Positions 16,723-25,455 of a stretch of DNA of 64,000 nucleotides are shown here, in pieces. Origin of the DNA: Romeriopsis sp046049545 (GTDB taxonomy: Bacteria > Cyanobacteriota > Cyanobacteriia > Leptolyngbyales > Leptolyngbyaceae); NCBI GenBank assembly GCA_046049545.1, contig JBJORF010000004.1, positions 1 through 64,000 on the forward strand, written 5' to 3'. The position numbers were made by a program, and so were the translations under genes. Under the pieces are notes generated by a model that was not told the DNA's origin, did no database searches, and saw only the letters and a program-made list of their open reading frames with translations. Numbering within the stretch: position 1 is the stretch's first letter; every line of letters begins with the position of its first letter.

Positions 16723-17949
16723 ATGACTGCTACTGCAATGCCGACTGCTGCCCCTTGGTCAACCTGGGGAACGCCGCTACAATCCACGGCGCAAAGGATG
16801 CTGCTGCTGGGTTCCGGGGAGCTGGGACGGGAAGTGGCGATCGAGGCCATGCGGTTGGGCTTAGAAGTGATTGCCGTGGATGCCTATGCCAATGCCCCGG
16901 CGATGCAGATTGCCCACCGATCGCATGTAATTAATATGTTGGATGGGGCGGCGCTGCAAACGGTGATTGAGCAAGAGCAGCCGCATCTGATCGTGCCGGA
17001 AGTCGAAGCGATCGCCACGCCGACGCTAGTGGAACTGGAAAAATCGGGCTGGCATGTGGTGCCGACGGCGAATGCGACTTGGTTGACGATGAACCGCGAA
17101 GGGATTCGGCGGTTGGCGGCGGAGACGTTGGGCTTGCCGACCTCGCCCTATCGCTTTGCCGATACGGAAGCGGAATATTTAGCAGCGGTACAGGCAGTGG
17201 GATTACCCTGCGTGGTGAAGCCAGTAATGAGTTCATCGGGAAAAGGGCAGAGTACGCTGAAGACCGAGGCGGATATTCTCCCGGCCTGGGAATATGCCCA
17301 TGCGAAGGGTCGCACACAGAACGATCGGGTGATTGTTGAGGGCTTTATTAATTTCCACACGGAAATTACCTTGCTGACGGTGCGGGCGATCGATGGCACG
17401 CATTTCTGTCCGCCGATCGGCCATATCCAAATCAGCGGCGATTACCGTGAATCCTGGCAGCCCTGCGAACTCTCGGCAGCGACGCTGCAAAAATGCCAAG
17501 ACATGGCGGCGAAAATCACGGAAGCGCTGGGCGGCTGGGGCTTGTTCGGAGTTGAACTGTTTATTGAGGGTGATCCGGCGGGGGAGCAGGTCGTGTATTT
17601 TAGCGAAGTCAGTCCGCGCCCCCACGATACCGGGATGGTGACGATGATTAGCCAGAATATGTCGGAGTTTGAGCTGCATGTGCGGGCGATCGCGGGACTC
17701 CCGATCGGGCAAATTGAATTGCTCAAACCCGGCGCTTCGGCGGTAATTCTGGGCAGCGAAACCAGCGAGACACCACAATTTACGGGTATTAATGAAGCCT
17801 TAAAAGTGCCGACCAGTAAACTCCGCTTATTTGGCAAACCCAAAACCCATGCAAATCGGCGGATGGGCGTAGCGTTGGCCTTGGGGGCGACAACCGATGA
17901 AGCGCGCGATCGGGCGAAGCAATCGGCAGCGCAGGTAACGGTTAAATAA
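16723..17949 (+). CDS. purT: Formate-dependent phosphoribosylglycinamide formyltransferase 2
   Basis: PurT (408 aa) makes formyl-GAR from GAR, formate and ATP, an alternative to the folate-dependent PurN step of purine synthesis. It is an ATP-grasp enzyme. Signatures: LLLGSGELGREVAIEAMRLG at about residues 28-47 (substrate-binding N-domain), PEVEAIATPTL, the ATP-grasp loop CVVKPVMSSSGKGQS (about 167-181), the metal-binding FGVELFIEG and EVSPRPHDTGMVT (about 305). Length is normal for the family. The gene stands alone, divergent from the exopolysaccharide block and followed by folP about 200 bp downstream, both serving one-carbon and purine metabolism. Confidence 0.96.
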   Translation: MTATAMPTAAPWSTWGTPLQSTAQRMLLLGSGELGREVAIEAMRLGLEVIAVDAYANAPAMQIAHRSHVINMLDGAALQTVIEQEQPHLIVPEVEAIATPTLVELEKSGWHVVPTANATWLTMNREGIRRLAAETLGLPTSPYRFADTEAEYLAAVQAVGLPCVVKPVMSSSGKGQSTLKTEADILPAWEYAHAKGRTQNDRVIVEGFINFHTEITLLTVRAIDGTHFCPPIGHIQISGDYRESWQPCELSAATLQKCQDMAAKITEALGGWGLFGVELFIEGDPAGEQVVYFSEVSPRPHDTGMVTMISQNMSEFELHVRAIAGLPIGQIELLKPGASAVILGSETSETPQFTGINEALKVPTSKLRLFGKPKTHANRRMGVALALGATTDEARDRAKQSAAQVTVK

Positions 17950-18022
17950 GCGGTGGCAATCCTGAATAAAATTCTCAATGCTAGTAATAACACTGAGCAG
18001 GATCTAAAAACGAATGGTAAAG

Positions 18023-18117
18023 ATCCGGCCAAACCGCCCCCCGGCCCCCAATTCTGGGGGAGTAAGATCTACAGCATTTTTCCGGTTCCCCCAGAATTGG
18101 GGGTTAGGGGGCCGGAT
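18023..18117. repeat. Dispersed CCCCCAATACTGGGGG-type repeat, copy B
   Basis: CCCCCAATTCTGGGGG (18045-18060) and its reverse complement CCCCCAGAATTGGGGG (18088-18103) lie inside outer arms ATCCGGCC (18023-18030) and GGCCGGAT (18110-18117). It is a full-length member of the family located between purT and folP. Confidence 0.85.
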
Positions 18118-18156
18118 GTGTTGCAACAACCGATTGATTTGGTATGAGAAAAATCC

Positions 18157-19008
18157 ATGAAGCAACCTTGGACAATCCGCGATCGGCAATTTCATTGGGG
18201 CGATCGCACTTATTTAATGGGCGTGTTGAACGTCACGCCGGATAGCTTTAGCGATGGGGGTGAATTCAATACCGTGGCATCAGCCTTAGCGCAAGCGCAG
18301 GCGATGCTAGAGGCAGACGTTGATCTATTGGATGTGGGCGGTGAATCGACTCGTCCGGGATCGGAACCCGTGAGTGAAGCGACGGAAATTGCACGGGTGA
18401 TTCCGGTGATTCAAGCGCTGCGTCAGGATGCGGCGTTTGCTCAAACTCCAATTTCGATCGACACGACCAAAGCGAATGTAGCCGCAGCGGCAATCGCGGC
18501 GGGCGCGGATATCGTCAATGATATTTCCGGCGGCACGTTTGATCCCGCGATGTTGCCAACGGTGGCGCAATTGCAAGTGCCGATTATCCTGATGCACATT
18601 CGTGGCAATCCCAAGGTCATGCAGCAAATGACGGACTATGTCGATTTAATTGGCGAAGTGCGATTATTTCTCCAAACCCAGATTCAGGCCGCGATCGCGG
18701 CGGGTATTGCCGCCGATCAGATTTGCCTCGATATTGGGATTGGCTTCGGGAAAACGGTGGCGCAGAATTTGGAGCTGCTGCGGGAATTGCGGCAATTTGA
18801 GGATTTGGACTGCCCGATGCTGGTCGGGGTGTCGCGCAAAAGTTTTATCGGCAATCTTCTGAATCAACCGGATGCCAAGCAGCGATCATGGGGCACAGCA
18901 GCGGCCTGCACTGCCGCGATCGCCCAAGGCGCAGATATTTTGCGGGTGCATGATGTGGCCCAAATGACGGATGTGGCACGGATTGCCGATGCGATTTATC
19001 GTGAATGA
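18157..19008 (+). CDS. folP: Dihydropteroate synthase
   Basis: FolP (283 aa) condenses p-aminobenzoate with a pterin pyrophosphate to form dihydropteroate in folate synthesis; it is the sulfonamide target. Both family signatures are present: LNVTPDSFSDGG (about 24-35) and DLLDVGGESTRPGSEPV (about 56-72). Further conserved blocks are ISIDTTKANVA, NDISGG, MHIRGNP and VGVSRKSFIG. Length is typical. It follows purT in the same direction with a repeat element between, so it may have its own promoter. Confidence 0.96.
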   Translation: MKQPWTIRDRQFHWGDRTYLMGVLNVTPDSFSDGGEFNTVASALAQAQAMLEADVDLLDVGGESTRPGSEPVSEATEIARVIPVIQALRQDAAFAQTPISIDTTKANVAAAAIAAGADIVNDISGGTFDPAMLPTVAQLQVPIILMHIRGNPKVMQQMTDYVDLIGEVRLFLQTQIQAAIAAGIAADQICLDIGIGFGKTVAQNLELLRELRQFEDLDCPMLVGVSRKSFIGNLLNQPDAKQRSWGTAAACTAAIAQGADILRVHDVAQMTDVARIADAIYRE

Positions 19009-19019
19009 CGGATTAATTC

Positions 19020-19769
19020 CTAACGCATGAGGCCGCCAATGCGGGTGGGCTGTTGATAAACGCGTTGTAAGGTGCGGCGATCGCGATCGCTAATCGCGGG
19101 TGGTTTTGCCACCTGGGAAAAATACATGATGTCCGTGGGCCGATCGCTATGGCCCCAAATCCCCAGCGCATGACCCAACTCATGCCGGATCCCGGCCAAC
19201 AGTGAGGCATCGGCTTGATTGGGGCTGAGCGCGATCGTCATTTGATGTCGCAGACGTTGCGCTTCGTCCACAAAAAATCGGTATCGGGTTTCGGCAAAGC
19301 GAGCCCGGTGAAGCTGTCCGGTGGTTTTGTCGCGGCGCAGGGGCACCCCGGCACGGCGCACCACAATATTGGCCTGGGTGACATCGGTTATTTCCGCCAG
19401 CGGTAGGTAAACTTGCCAGTCGGTGATCGCCGATCGCACCGCCTGAAGCCAAGCGGCTTCGCGCGGTTCGCTGGAGTTTGCCAGATCCAGGGCGATCGTT
19501 ACGGGAAACTGCGACCAAATCAGACTGCCAGCGGGATTTTTTTGATCCACTTGGTCGAAGTAGTCATCACCCGGGGCGATCGGGCCAAGGCTGGGTGGCA
19601 GTGGATAGGTTTGGAGTTCGGGTAGGATTTGCCGCGCGGCGGTGGGTTGGGATTCAGCGTGACTGGAGACGGCGAAACCCAATAGCAGTAGCAACCCCAC
19701 CGTTGCCATGATCGCGATCGCGCTTCTCAGGCGATATCGGTGGCGGCGGTGGGGTTGGAAACGCGGCAT
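19020..19769 (-). CDS. Secreted matrixin-type zinc metalloprotease
   Basis: A 249-residue protein with the metzincin zinc-binding motif HELGHALGIWGH (about 196-207) and a following Met-turn (DIMYFS, Met about 215), as in M10 matrixins. The N-terminus has a basic stretch and one hydrophobic segment (IAIMATVGLLLLLGFAVSSHA, about 18-38), a signal peptide or membrane anchor. The pro-domain is not obvious. The open frame reaches 19826, overlapping secG, but ATG 19769 begins directly before the signal segment and is preferred. Substrate unknown. It is convergent with folP, 11 bp apart. Confidence 0.85.
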   Translation of the reverse strand: MPRFQPHRRHRYRLRSAIAIMATVGLLLLLGFAVSSHAESQPTAARQILPELQTYPLPPSLGPIAPGDDYFDQVDQKNPAGSLIWSQFPVTIALDLANSSEPREAAWLQAVRSAITDWQVYLPLAEITDVTQANIVVRRAGVPLRRDKTTGQLHRARFAETRYRFFVDEAQRLRHQMTIALSPNQADASLLAGIRHELGHALGIWGHSDRPTDIMYFSQVAKPPAISDRDRRTLQRVYQQPTRIGGLMR

Positions 19770-19806
19770 GGATTGACAGTGAATCGGGGTTGCGGTGAAT
19801 CGGCAA

Positions 19807-20037
19807 TTAGCGAATCCAGCCAGCACTCAAAACGGTGGTTAAGCCGATGAACATCGTCACCAGCACCCAAGTCGTCTGATTCAAGGTTTTTTCAGCGCTT
19901 TTGCTGCTGGTGAATAACTGCGTCTGACCGCCCAATCCACCTAAGCCATCTCCCTTTGGACTGTGCAACAGCACCAGCACAATCAGCGACACGCAGGAAA
20001 ACGTCCAAAGCGCCTTAATCAAAAAAAGTGGACTCAT
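19807..20037 (-). CDS. secG: Preprotein translocase subunit SecG
   Basis: A 76-residue inner-membrane protein with the SecG layout: helix 1 (about 5-25, LWTFSCVSLIVLVLLHSPKGDGLGG), a Gly/Ser loop containing LGGQTQLFTS, and helix 2 (about 50-72). SecG assists SecYE-SecA driven protein export. Length is normal. It is encoded 49 bp downstream of gpmI in the same direction, a pairing common in bacteria. Confidence 0.92.
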   Translation of the reverse strand: MSPLFLIKALWTFSCVSLIVLVLLHSPKGDGLGGLGGQTQLFTSSKSAEKTLNQTTWVLVTMFIGLTTVLSAGWIR

Positions 20038-20086
20038 AACAAACTCTGCTTCCCAAGGATTTCCACCAGTTTACTCGATCGCGACC

Positions 20087-21691
20087 CTAGCGGGCGATCC
20101 GCACGGGGGTGCGATTGGCGCGGGCATCGTAATCGGCCTTGGCGATCAGCGATTGTCCCGTCATTTCCTCGGGCTGAGCAATGCCGAGGATTTCCAGAAT
20201 GGTCGGGGCGATGTCGGCTAGGCAGCCATCCTCCCGCAGATTGACCTCGGTGCCATGGCCAGGGATCTTCGCCCCTTCGCCTTCGACCAAGATCAATGGC
20301 ACGGCGTTGGTTGTGTGAGCCGTCCAGGGCTTGCCATTGTCGTCATACATCTGCTCGGCGTTGCCATGGTCAGCGGTGATGATCGCGGTACCGCCGACTT
20401 GGGAAATTGCTTCGAGGAGCCGTCCGAGACAGGTATCAACGGCCTCAAGGGCGGTGACGGTGGCATCGAGATTGCCCGTATGGCCGACCATATCGGGGTT
20501 GGCGTAATTGATCACAATCAGCGAATATTCGCGCTTCCTCAACGCTTTCACCGCTGCGTCCGTGACGGCGGCTGCCGACATGGCGGGACTTTGGTCGTAG
20601 GTCGGCACCATGGGACTGTTGATTAGTTCCCGATCTTCACCAGGGAAAATCGCTTCGAGGCCCCCGTTGAAGAAATAGGTGACGTGGGCGTATTTCTCCG
20701 TCTCAGCGGTGCGGAACTGCTTCAGCCCTTTCTTGGCAATCACTTCCCCTAAGATATTTTCCAACTGCTGGGGTTCAAAGGCCACTTTGACGGGCAGCGC
20801 CGCATCGTACTGGGTGAAGGTGACAAATTCGAGCTGGTCGATTAGGGGCCGATCGAAACCCGTAAAGTTCGGATCAACGAAGACCTGGGTTAGCTGCCGC
20901 GCCCGATCGGGACGGAAGTTGAAGAAAATCACGCCATCGCCGGATTCGACAATACCGGGCGCAATCCGCACGGGCTCCACAAACTCGTCAGTGTTTTGTT
21001 TGTCTTTAGCGTAGGTGGCTTGGAGCAGTTCGATCGGACTCAGGGTGGATGTAATCGCAGGCTGGGTCATCACGTCATAGGCTTTCTGGACGCGATCCCA
21101 GCGATTGTCGCGATCCATGGCGTAGTAGCGCCCGCTGATTGTCACGATTCGCCCCACGCCGATCGTGGCCAAATGCTGCTGCACTTGCTCAAGGTACTGC
21201 ACACCCGCCTGTGGGGAGGTATCGCGACCGTCGGTAATCAGGTGCAGACAGATTTCGGTAATGCCCTGGAGTTTGGCCAAATCGACCAAACCGAGCAGAT
21301 GCGATATGTGGGAATGCACCCCACCGTCGGAACAAAGGCCGACTAAGTGCAGCTTCGAACCCCGCTCGTGCACCGTTTGGCAAATCTCGGCTAAGCGGGC
21401 GACGCGGAATAAACTGCGGTTTTCGACGACATCGGAGATCCGCACAAGTTCTTGGGGGACAATGCGGCCCGCGCCCAAGTTGAGGTGGCCGACTTCGGAG
21501 TTCCCCATTTGTCCCTCGGGAAGGCCCACCGCGCGGCCCGAGGTCTGAATCAGGGTATTCGGGTAGACCTGAGTGAGACTTTGCATGATCGGCAATCGCG
21601 CCGCCGCCACTGCATTTCCATCTTTGCTCTCCCGGTATCCCCAGCCATCGAGGATCACAAGTACTACGGGAGCGACGGGCATCTGTGCCAT
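20087..21691 (-). CDS. gpmI: 2,3-bisphosphoglycerate-independent phosphoglycerate mutase
   Basis: GpmI (534 aa) interconverts 3- and 2-phosphoglycerate using two Mn ions. It belongs to the alkaline phosphatase superfamily. Visible motifs: VVLVILDGWGYRES (about 9-22, first metal Asp), GNSEVGHLNLGAGR (about 63-76, with the phosphoserine nucleophile), HLITDGRDTSP, GRYYAMDRDNRWDR, FFNFRPDRARQ, DHGNAEQM and AHTTNAVPLIL. The open frame runs to 21931, but the N-terminal domain begins MAQMPVAPVV, so the ATG at 21691 is chosen. Secretory gene secG follows. Confidence 0.95.
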   Translation of the reverse strand: MAQMPVAPVVLVILDGWGYRESKDGNAVAAARLPIMQSLTQVYPNTLIQTSGRAVGLPEGQMGNSEVGHLNLGAGRIVPQELVRISDVVENRSLFRVARLAEICQTVHERGSKLHLVGLCSDGGVHSHISHLLGLVDLAKLQGITEICLHLITDGRDTSPQAGVQYLEQVQQHLATIGVGRIVTISGRYYAMDRDNRWDRVQKAYDVMTQPAITSTLSPIELLQATYAKDKQNTDEFVEPVRIAPGIVESGDGVIFFNFRPDRARQLTQVFVDPNFTGFDRPLIDQLEFVTFTQYDAALPVKVAFEPQQLENILGEVIAKKGLKQFRTAETEKYAHVTYFFNGGLEAIFPGEDRELINSPMVPTYDQSPAMSAAAVTDAAVKALRKREYSLIVINYANPDMVGHTGNLDATVTALEAVDTCLGRLLEAISQVGGTAIITADHGNAEQMYDDNGKPWTAHTTNAVPLILVEGEGAKIPGHGTEVNLREDGCLADIAPTILEILGIAQPEEMTGQSLIAKADYDARANRTPVRIAR

Positions 21692-22023
21692 ACGGTTAAG
21701 CCATCCGGTGATCAAGATTCCATGCCAAATCATATCACTCGAACCGTTATCAGCCGATCGAGCATTTCCCAAAAACCGTAAGATTTTCTTCACATTGTCC
21801 GTCCAGAATCCGCTACATTCTCCGTTTGATAAGGCTTTGCGTGATCCCGAAGGCGGCGAGGAAGTTTTGGGGCGGGGCAAATTCTGGCCCCCAATTGCAA
21901 CAAAACCCCAGCCGACTGGCAAAATGAGCAATGGCGACCGACTTGCTCACGATTGTCTTCGTCAATTTGTTCAGGGATTGAATCACGCGATTTGGATCAC
22001 GCTATGTTGAGCGAAGCTCGGTT
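21692..22023. other. Divergent intergenic region between gpmI and ktrB
   Basis: This 332-bp gap should contain both promoters. I see one small hairpin (GGGGC at 21874-21878, GCCCC at 21887-21891) and no gene. I looked for a cyclic di-AMP riboswitch, which precedes potassium genes in other bacteria, and did not find a recognisable one. Confidence 0.45.
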
Positions 22024-23463
22024 ATGACTGTTTCTCGTACTATTTGCCTCGGGTTTCTGGCGGTGATTACCGTCGGGGCCATCCTCCTGGCTTCTCCCCT
22101 GGCGATCGCTCAGACCAGTAGCGATCCGGCTACCCTCCAGGCGATCGTGGCTTCCCGCGATATTTGGACGGCTTGGCGGGTGGGACTGTACACTTCAACT
22201 TCGGCAGTCTGCGTGACAGGCCTGTCGATCGTTGATGTGGGTAAGTATTTCAACTTGTTTGGCCAATTGATTGTGATGCTGTTAGCTCAGGTTGGCGGTT
22301 TGGGCTACATGACGGCGACGACGCTGATTTTGTTGATTCTGCGGAAGCGCTTGAACCTGCGCGATAAGGTGGCGATTCAGCAGGCGCTCGATGTCACAGG
22401 ACTATCGGGCTTATCTGGCATTGTGCGATCGATCATTGCGACAACCTTGCTGTTTGAAATTGGGGGCGCGATGCTGATGTTCCCAACCTTCGCTGATCCG
22501 ACGAATTTGCCAGCGGACATTGCCAAGCTGCCGACCTTCGCCCAGTCGGACTATACGCCGTTAAAAGCGGCTTGGATGGCGCTGTTCCATAGTGTAAGCG
22601 CATTTAATAATGCCGGATTTGCGCTGTTTGCGGATAATCTCGGCTCCTTTACCAAATCCTGGCCAATTAGCTTGGCGATTTCCTTTTTGATCGTATTTGG
22701 CGGCATTGGGTACCAGGCGATTATGGAAATGTATTTTTGGAGTCGGCGCAAAATCCTGCGGAAGCCCGGTAAGTTCGTGCTGTCGCTGAATTTCAAAATT
22801 GCGGTGACGACGACGATTGCCCTCTTGGCGATCGGCACGATGGGTTTTTGGCTGATGGAAATGAACAACCCCGCGACACTGCAACCCTTGGATTGGAGTT
22901 CACGGTTGTTGGCGGCTTGGTTCCAGTCGGTCACGCCCCGTACCGCTGGGTTCAATACGATCGACATTGGCAAGATGACCACGACAGGGTTGTTCTTTAC
23001 GATCGTGTTGATGTTCATTGGAGCGAGTCCGGGCGGAACAGGCGGTGGGATTAAAACCACGACCTTCCGCGTGTTGCTCGATGCCACCCAGGCAGTGCTC
23101 CAGGGGAAAGAAGATGTGATTGCCTTCCGGCGGCAAATCCCGATGGCCCTGATTCTCAAGGCCGCAGCGGTGACGATCGGTTCAGCGGGGGTCGTGGTAG
23201 CGGCAACGGTACTGATGTGTCTGGCCGATCCGCAGTTGGCCCAGGGGAATTTCTTGGGTGTTTTTTATGAAGCAGTTTCGGCCTTTGGCACAGTGGGCTT
23301 GTCGCAGATTGGCTCGGTCAATCTCTCGCCGCTGAGTCATTACATCACGATCGCCACGATGTATATCGGGCGGGTCGGCATTCTGCTGCTCATGGGCGCG
23401 ATTCTCGGCGACCCCAAACCCAGCTTTGTCAAATACCCCGAGGAAAATATGCTGGTGGGTTAG
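22024..23463 (+). CDS. ktrB: KtrB-type potassium (sodium-dependent) transporter subunit
   Basis: A 479-residue membrane protein of the Trk/Ktr/HKT family that imports potassium. Four pore-loop repeats are visible: TSTSAVCVTGLS (about 58-69), SVSAFNNAGFALF (about 190), SVTPRTAGFNTID (about 302) and EAVSAFGTVGLS (about 419). Each has the selectivity-filter glycine. The N-terminus carries a signal-like first helix (CLGFLAVITVGAILLASPLAIA). The gating subunit KtrA is encoded 95 bp downstream, and the pair should form a regulated channel-like transporter important for salt and osmotic response. Confidence 0.94.
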   Translation: MTVSRTICLGFLAVITVGAILLASPLAIAQTSSDPATLQAIVASRDIWTAWRVGLYTSTSAVCVTGLSIVDVGKYFNLFGQLIVMLLAQVGGLGYMTATTLILLILRKRLNLRDKVAIQQALDVTGLSGLSGIVRSIIATTLLFEIGGAMLMFPTFADPTNLPADIAKLPTFAQSDYTPLKAAWMALFHSVSAFNNAGFALFADNLGSFTKSWPISLAISFLIVFGGIGYQAIMEMYFWSRRKILRKPGKFVLSLNFKIAVTTTIALLAIGTMGFWLMEMNNPATLQPLDWSSRLLAAWFQSVTPRTAGFNTIDIGKMTTTGLFFTIVLMFIGASPGGTGGGIKTTTFRVLLDATQAVLQGKEDVIAFRRQIPMALILKAAAVTIGSAGVVVAATVLMCLADPQLAQGNFLGVFYEAVSAFGTVGLSQIGSVNLSPLSHYITIATMYIGRVGILLLMGAILGDPKPSFVKYPEENMLVG

Positions 23464-23472
23464 GCCACTGGA

Positions 23473-23511
23473 AAGTTTGATTCTGAAGTTTGATTCTGAA
23501 GTTTGATTTTG
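23473..23511 (+). repeat. 13-bp tandem repeat (three copies) between ktrB and ktrA
   Basis: AAGTTTGATTCTG occurs at 23473 and 23486, and AAGTTTGATTTTG at 23499, in direct tandem. It lies between the ktrB stop and the ktrA ribosome site (GAGGT near 23546). It may arise from slipped-strand replication; any effect on translation coupling is unknown. Confidence 0.75.
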
Positions 23512-23558
23512 ATAGTTCGATTGATTGATTAACGATTCACTATTTGAGGTAGATCACT

Positions 23559-24260
23559 GTGGACCTTTCTTCTCTCGGTTTCTTTAGCCAACTGCGAAGC
23601 AGCAGCAAAACCAAACAATTTGCAGTGATCGGCATGGGGCGCTTTGGTCGGGCGGTCTGTGAGCGGCTCCATAACCAAGGCTATGAAGTGGTTGGGATTG
23701 ATTCGGACGATGGGCGGGTTTCGGAAGCCCTGAACGATCGGATTGTCAGCCATGCCCGCTGTTTAGATTCGACGAATCCGGCGGCGTTGGCGGAAGCGGG
23801 GATTTTGGAGATGGATACGGTGATCATCGCGATCGGGAATTATATCCAAGAAAGCATTATCACGACCCTCAACGCTAAAGAAGGCGGGGTTTCCCATGTT
23901 GTCGCCAAGGCTTCGTCCGAAACCCATGTGAAGCTGCTGAAAAAAGTCGGAGCCGATCACGTCGTTTTCCCCGAGCGCGATGGAGGCTATAGCTTGGCCC
24001 GCAGTTTGACTAAACCCGGATTGTTGGAGCGCTTTGACCTTGACCCGGAGAACAGTATTGTCGAAGTGATCGTGCCGGAAGGGTTTGACGGCAAGACGAT
24101 TCGGGACCTGGAGCTACGATCGCGCTACGGCGTAAACTTGATCGCCCACAGTCAAGACGGGAAATTCATCGTCAATCCCGATCCGATGACGGCCTTGCAA
24201 AAAGGCAGCGCGATCGTCGTGGTGGGTTCGAATAAAGATATCGAGCGGTTACCGATCTAA
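23559..24260 (+). CDS. ktrA: KtrA/TrkA RCK regulatory subunit of the potassium transporter
   Basis: A 233-residue cytoplasmic protein with an RCK_N (TrkA_N) domain: nucleotide-binding GMGRFGRAV (about 25-33), the acidic end of beta-2 in VVGIDSDDGRV, then the VVAKA...HVKLLKKVGADHVVFPE stretch. A C-terminal TrkA_C domain follows (about 150-230, IVEVIVPEGFDGKTIRDLELRSRY). It gates KtrB in response to bound nucleotide, with octameric rings known for the family. The start is GTG at 23559 with a GAGGT ribosome site ahead. Confidence 0.94.
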   Translation: MDLSSLGFFSQLRSSSKTKQFAVIGMGRFGRAVCERLHNQGYEVVGIDSDDGRVSEALNDRIVSHARCLDSTNPAALAEAGILEMDTVIIAIGNYIQESIITTLNAKEGGVSHVVAKASSETHVKLLKKVGADHVVFPERDGGYSLARSLTKPGLLERFDLDPENSIVEVIVPEGFDGKTIRDLELRSRYGVNLIAHSQDGKFIVNPDPMTALQKGSAIVVVGSNKDIERLPI

Positions 24261-24437
24261 CGGTCTGTCATCAACTAAAATCCAGCAATTCCAAATTCAA
24301 AGTTTATCCATTGGCGATCGGGATTAAAGGGTGGCGGGGCGCGGAAAACGCGCCCGTACGGGAGGTAGCGATCCCATCCATGCAGGGAGCGGTGATCCGT
24401 AGGGGCGTGCATCCCACGCCCACAGCCTACGCCAAGT
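24261..24437. other. Convergent intergenic region with two GC hairpins
   Basis: Between ktrA and the LOG-family gene are GGGCGCG-GAAAA-CGCGCCC (24337-24355) and GGGCGTG-CATCC-CACGCCC (24403-24421). Both are perfect 7-bp stems with 5-base loops. They could act as bidirectional transcription ends or be decayed repeat elements. No T run follows. Confidence 0.5.
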
Positions 24438-25154
24438 TCAGAGCAGGTCGCAGTGATCTCGCCACTGGGCCTTTGCCGTTTGCAGATGGGCGATCGCGGC
24501 TTCGATATTCGGCACGACGATCGGGATTTGCATGTCTTCGCGTTTGGCCAATGGGGTGCTGGGCTGGTCAACCATGGTACGTGTCGCCCAATTGACTAAT
24601 TCCTGCCACATGTCCCCGACCAAAATCAGCGGCACATTCGGTAATTTACCGACCTGGATCAATTGCCACACCATCATCATCTCCAGCGTCGTGCCGATGC
24701 CACCGGGGACAACGACAAAGGCTTGGGACAGGAGGATAAATTGATTCAGCCGCGAGAAAAAAGTTTCGTGATTGTAGAGCTTTTCTACAAAGGGATTGGT
24801 GCCCTGCTCAAAGTCCAAGGCAATCCGCAGGCCGATCGATTGGGTCAAGTCATCGGGGTCGGCCAGGACACTCCCCTCATTCGCCGCCTGCATCAATCCC
24901 GGCCCGCCGCCAGTGACAATATCACAACCCATTGCGGTCAAGGCTTGGGCGAGGTGACGCACATCGCTGTATAGGGGGTCGTCGGCACTGAGCCGCGCCG
25001 AACCAAAAATACTCACCCGATAGCGATCGCATTGCGGGCCGGGAATCTGGTTGAGCTGATTGATCACATCCCAGAGCTGCACGATCGCGCGGTGCACACT
25101 TTCATAGGTCGGTTCTGGTGTGGGTAATATCCGACGATCCCCGGCATCAGCCAT
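24438..25154 (-). CDS. LOG-family (TIGR00730-like) Rossmann-fold protein
   Basis: A 238-residue protein with the lysine-decarboxylase-like / LOG signature PGGIGTTLEMMMVWQL (about 155-170) and the upstream GGGPGLMQAANEGS (about 83). LOG enzymes release active cytokinin by removing ribose 5-phosphate, and bacterial members hydrolyse nucleotide monophosphates; most cyanobacterial members are uncharacterised. The frame is open to 25232. ATG 25154 is preferred because a GAGGTAGGA stretch precedes it. Its promoter region abuts that of the ebo cluster on the other strand. Confidence 0.85.
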   Translation of the reverse strand: MADAGDRRILPTPEPTYESVHRAIVQLWDVINQLNQIPGPQCDRYRVSIFGSARLSADDPLYSDVRHLAQALTAMGCDIVTGGGPGLMQAANEGSVLADPDDLTQSIGLRIALDFEQGTNPFVEKLYNHETFFSRLNQFILLSQAFVVVPGGIGTTLEMMMVWQLIQVGKLPNVPLILVGDMWQELVNWATRTMVDQPSTPLAKREDMQIPIVVPNIEAAIAHLQTAKAQWRDHCDLL

Positions 25155-25455
25155 CACTGCATTCCTACCTCGTGTCAATATCCATGCTTCTATCAAAGCT
25201 GACATCACGGCATTTTGGGAAATATATGACAAGTCTGTGATGAATTGCAGGGTTTATTGATGAAATATTTTGTTGTGAGAGTTTAGAGAAAATTCACTGA
25301 AACCGCGCTGAATCCCGGTTGTAATCTGATGACAAATAGGGATCACTCGACTAGGATGATGGCTAGCTCCCTATTGTCAAGATTTCTGTCAGTCGTGTGT
25401 TTGCCTCCGGATCGCTCCAGCGCTTTGGCGAGTTAGACTTTTGGCAAGGAAAATC
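25155..25455. promoter_or_regulatory. Divergent control region upstream of the ebo cluster, with a long stem-loop
   Basis: This 301-bp gap separates the LOG-family gene from eboA. TGACAAATAGGGA (25330-25342) pairs with TCCCTATTGTCA (25368-25379) with one bulged base. Inside the loop a CTAG...CTAG pair can extend the structure. This leaves about 75 nt between hairpin and start codon, which would suit a structured 5' leader or a terminator of the opposite unit. No -10/-35 pair was confidently assigned. Confidence 0.4.

Noticed and set aside
17233..17778. 181-codon antisense frame within purT
   Set aside because: PurT is unambiguous on the plus strand; the antisense frame carries no motif.
21573..22010. 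145-codon plus-strand frame across the gpmI 5' region
   Set aside because: It is antisense to the conserved gpmI N-terminus and shows no recognisable family.
21692..22023. Possible cyclic di-AMP riboswitch before ktrB
   Set aside because: No recognisable conserved core of that riboswitch was seen; only a small GC hairpin is present.
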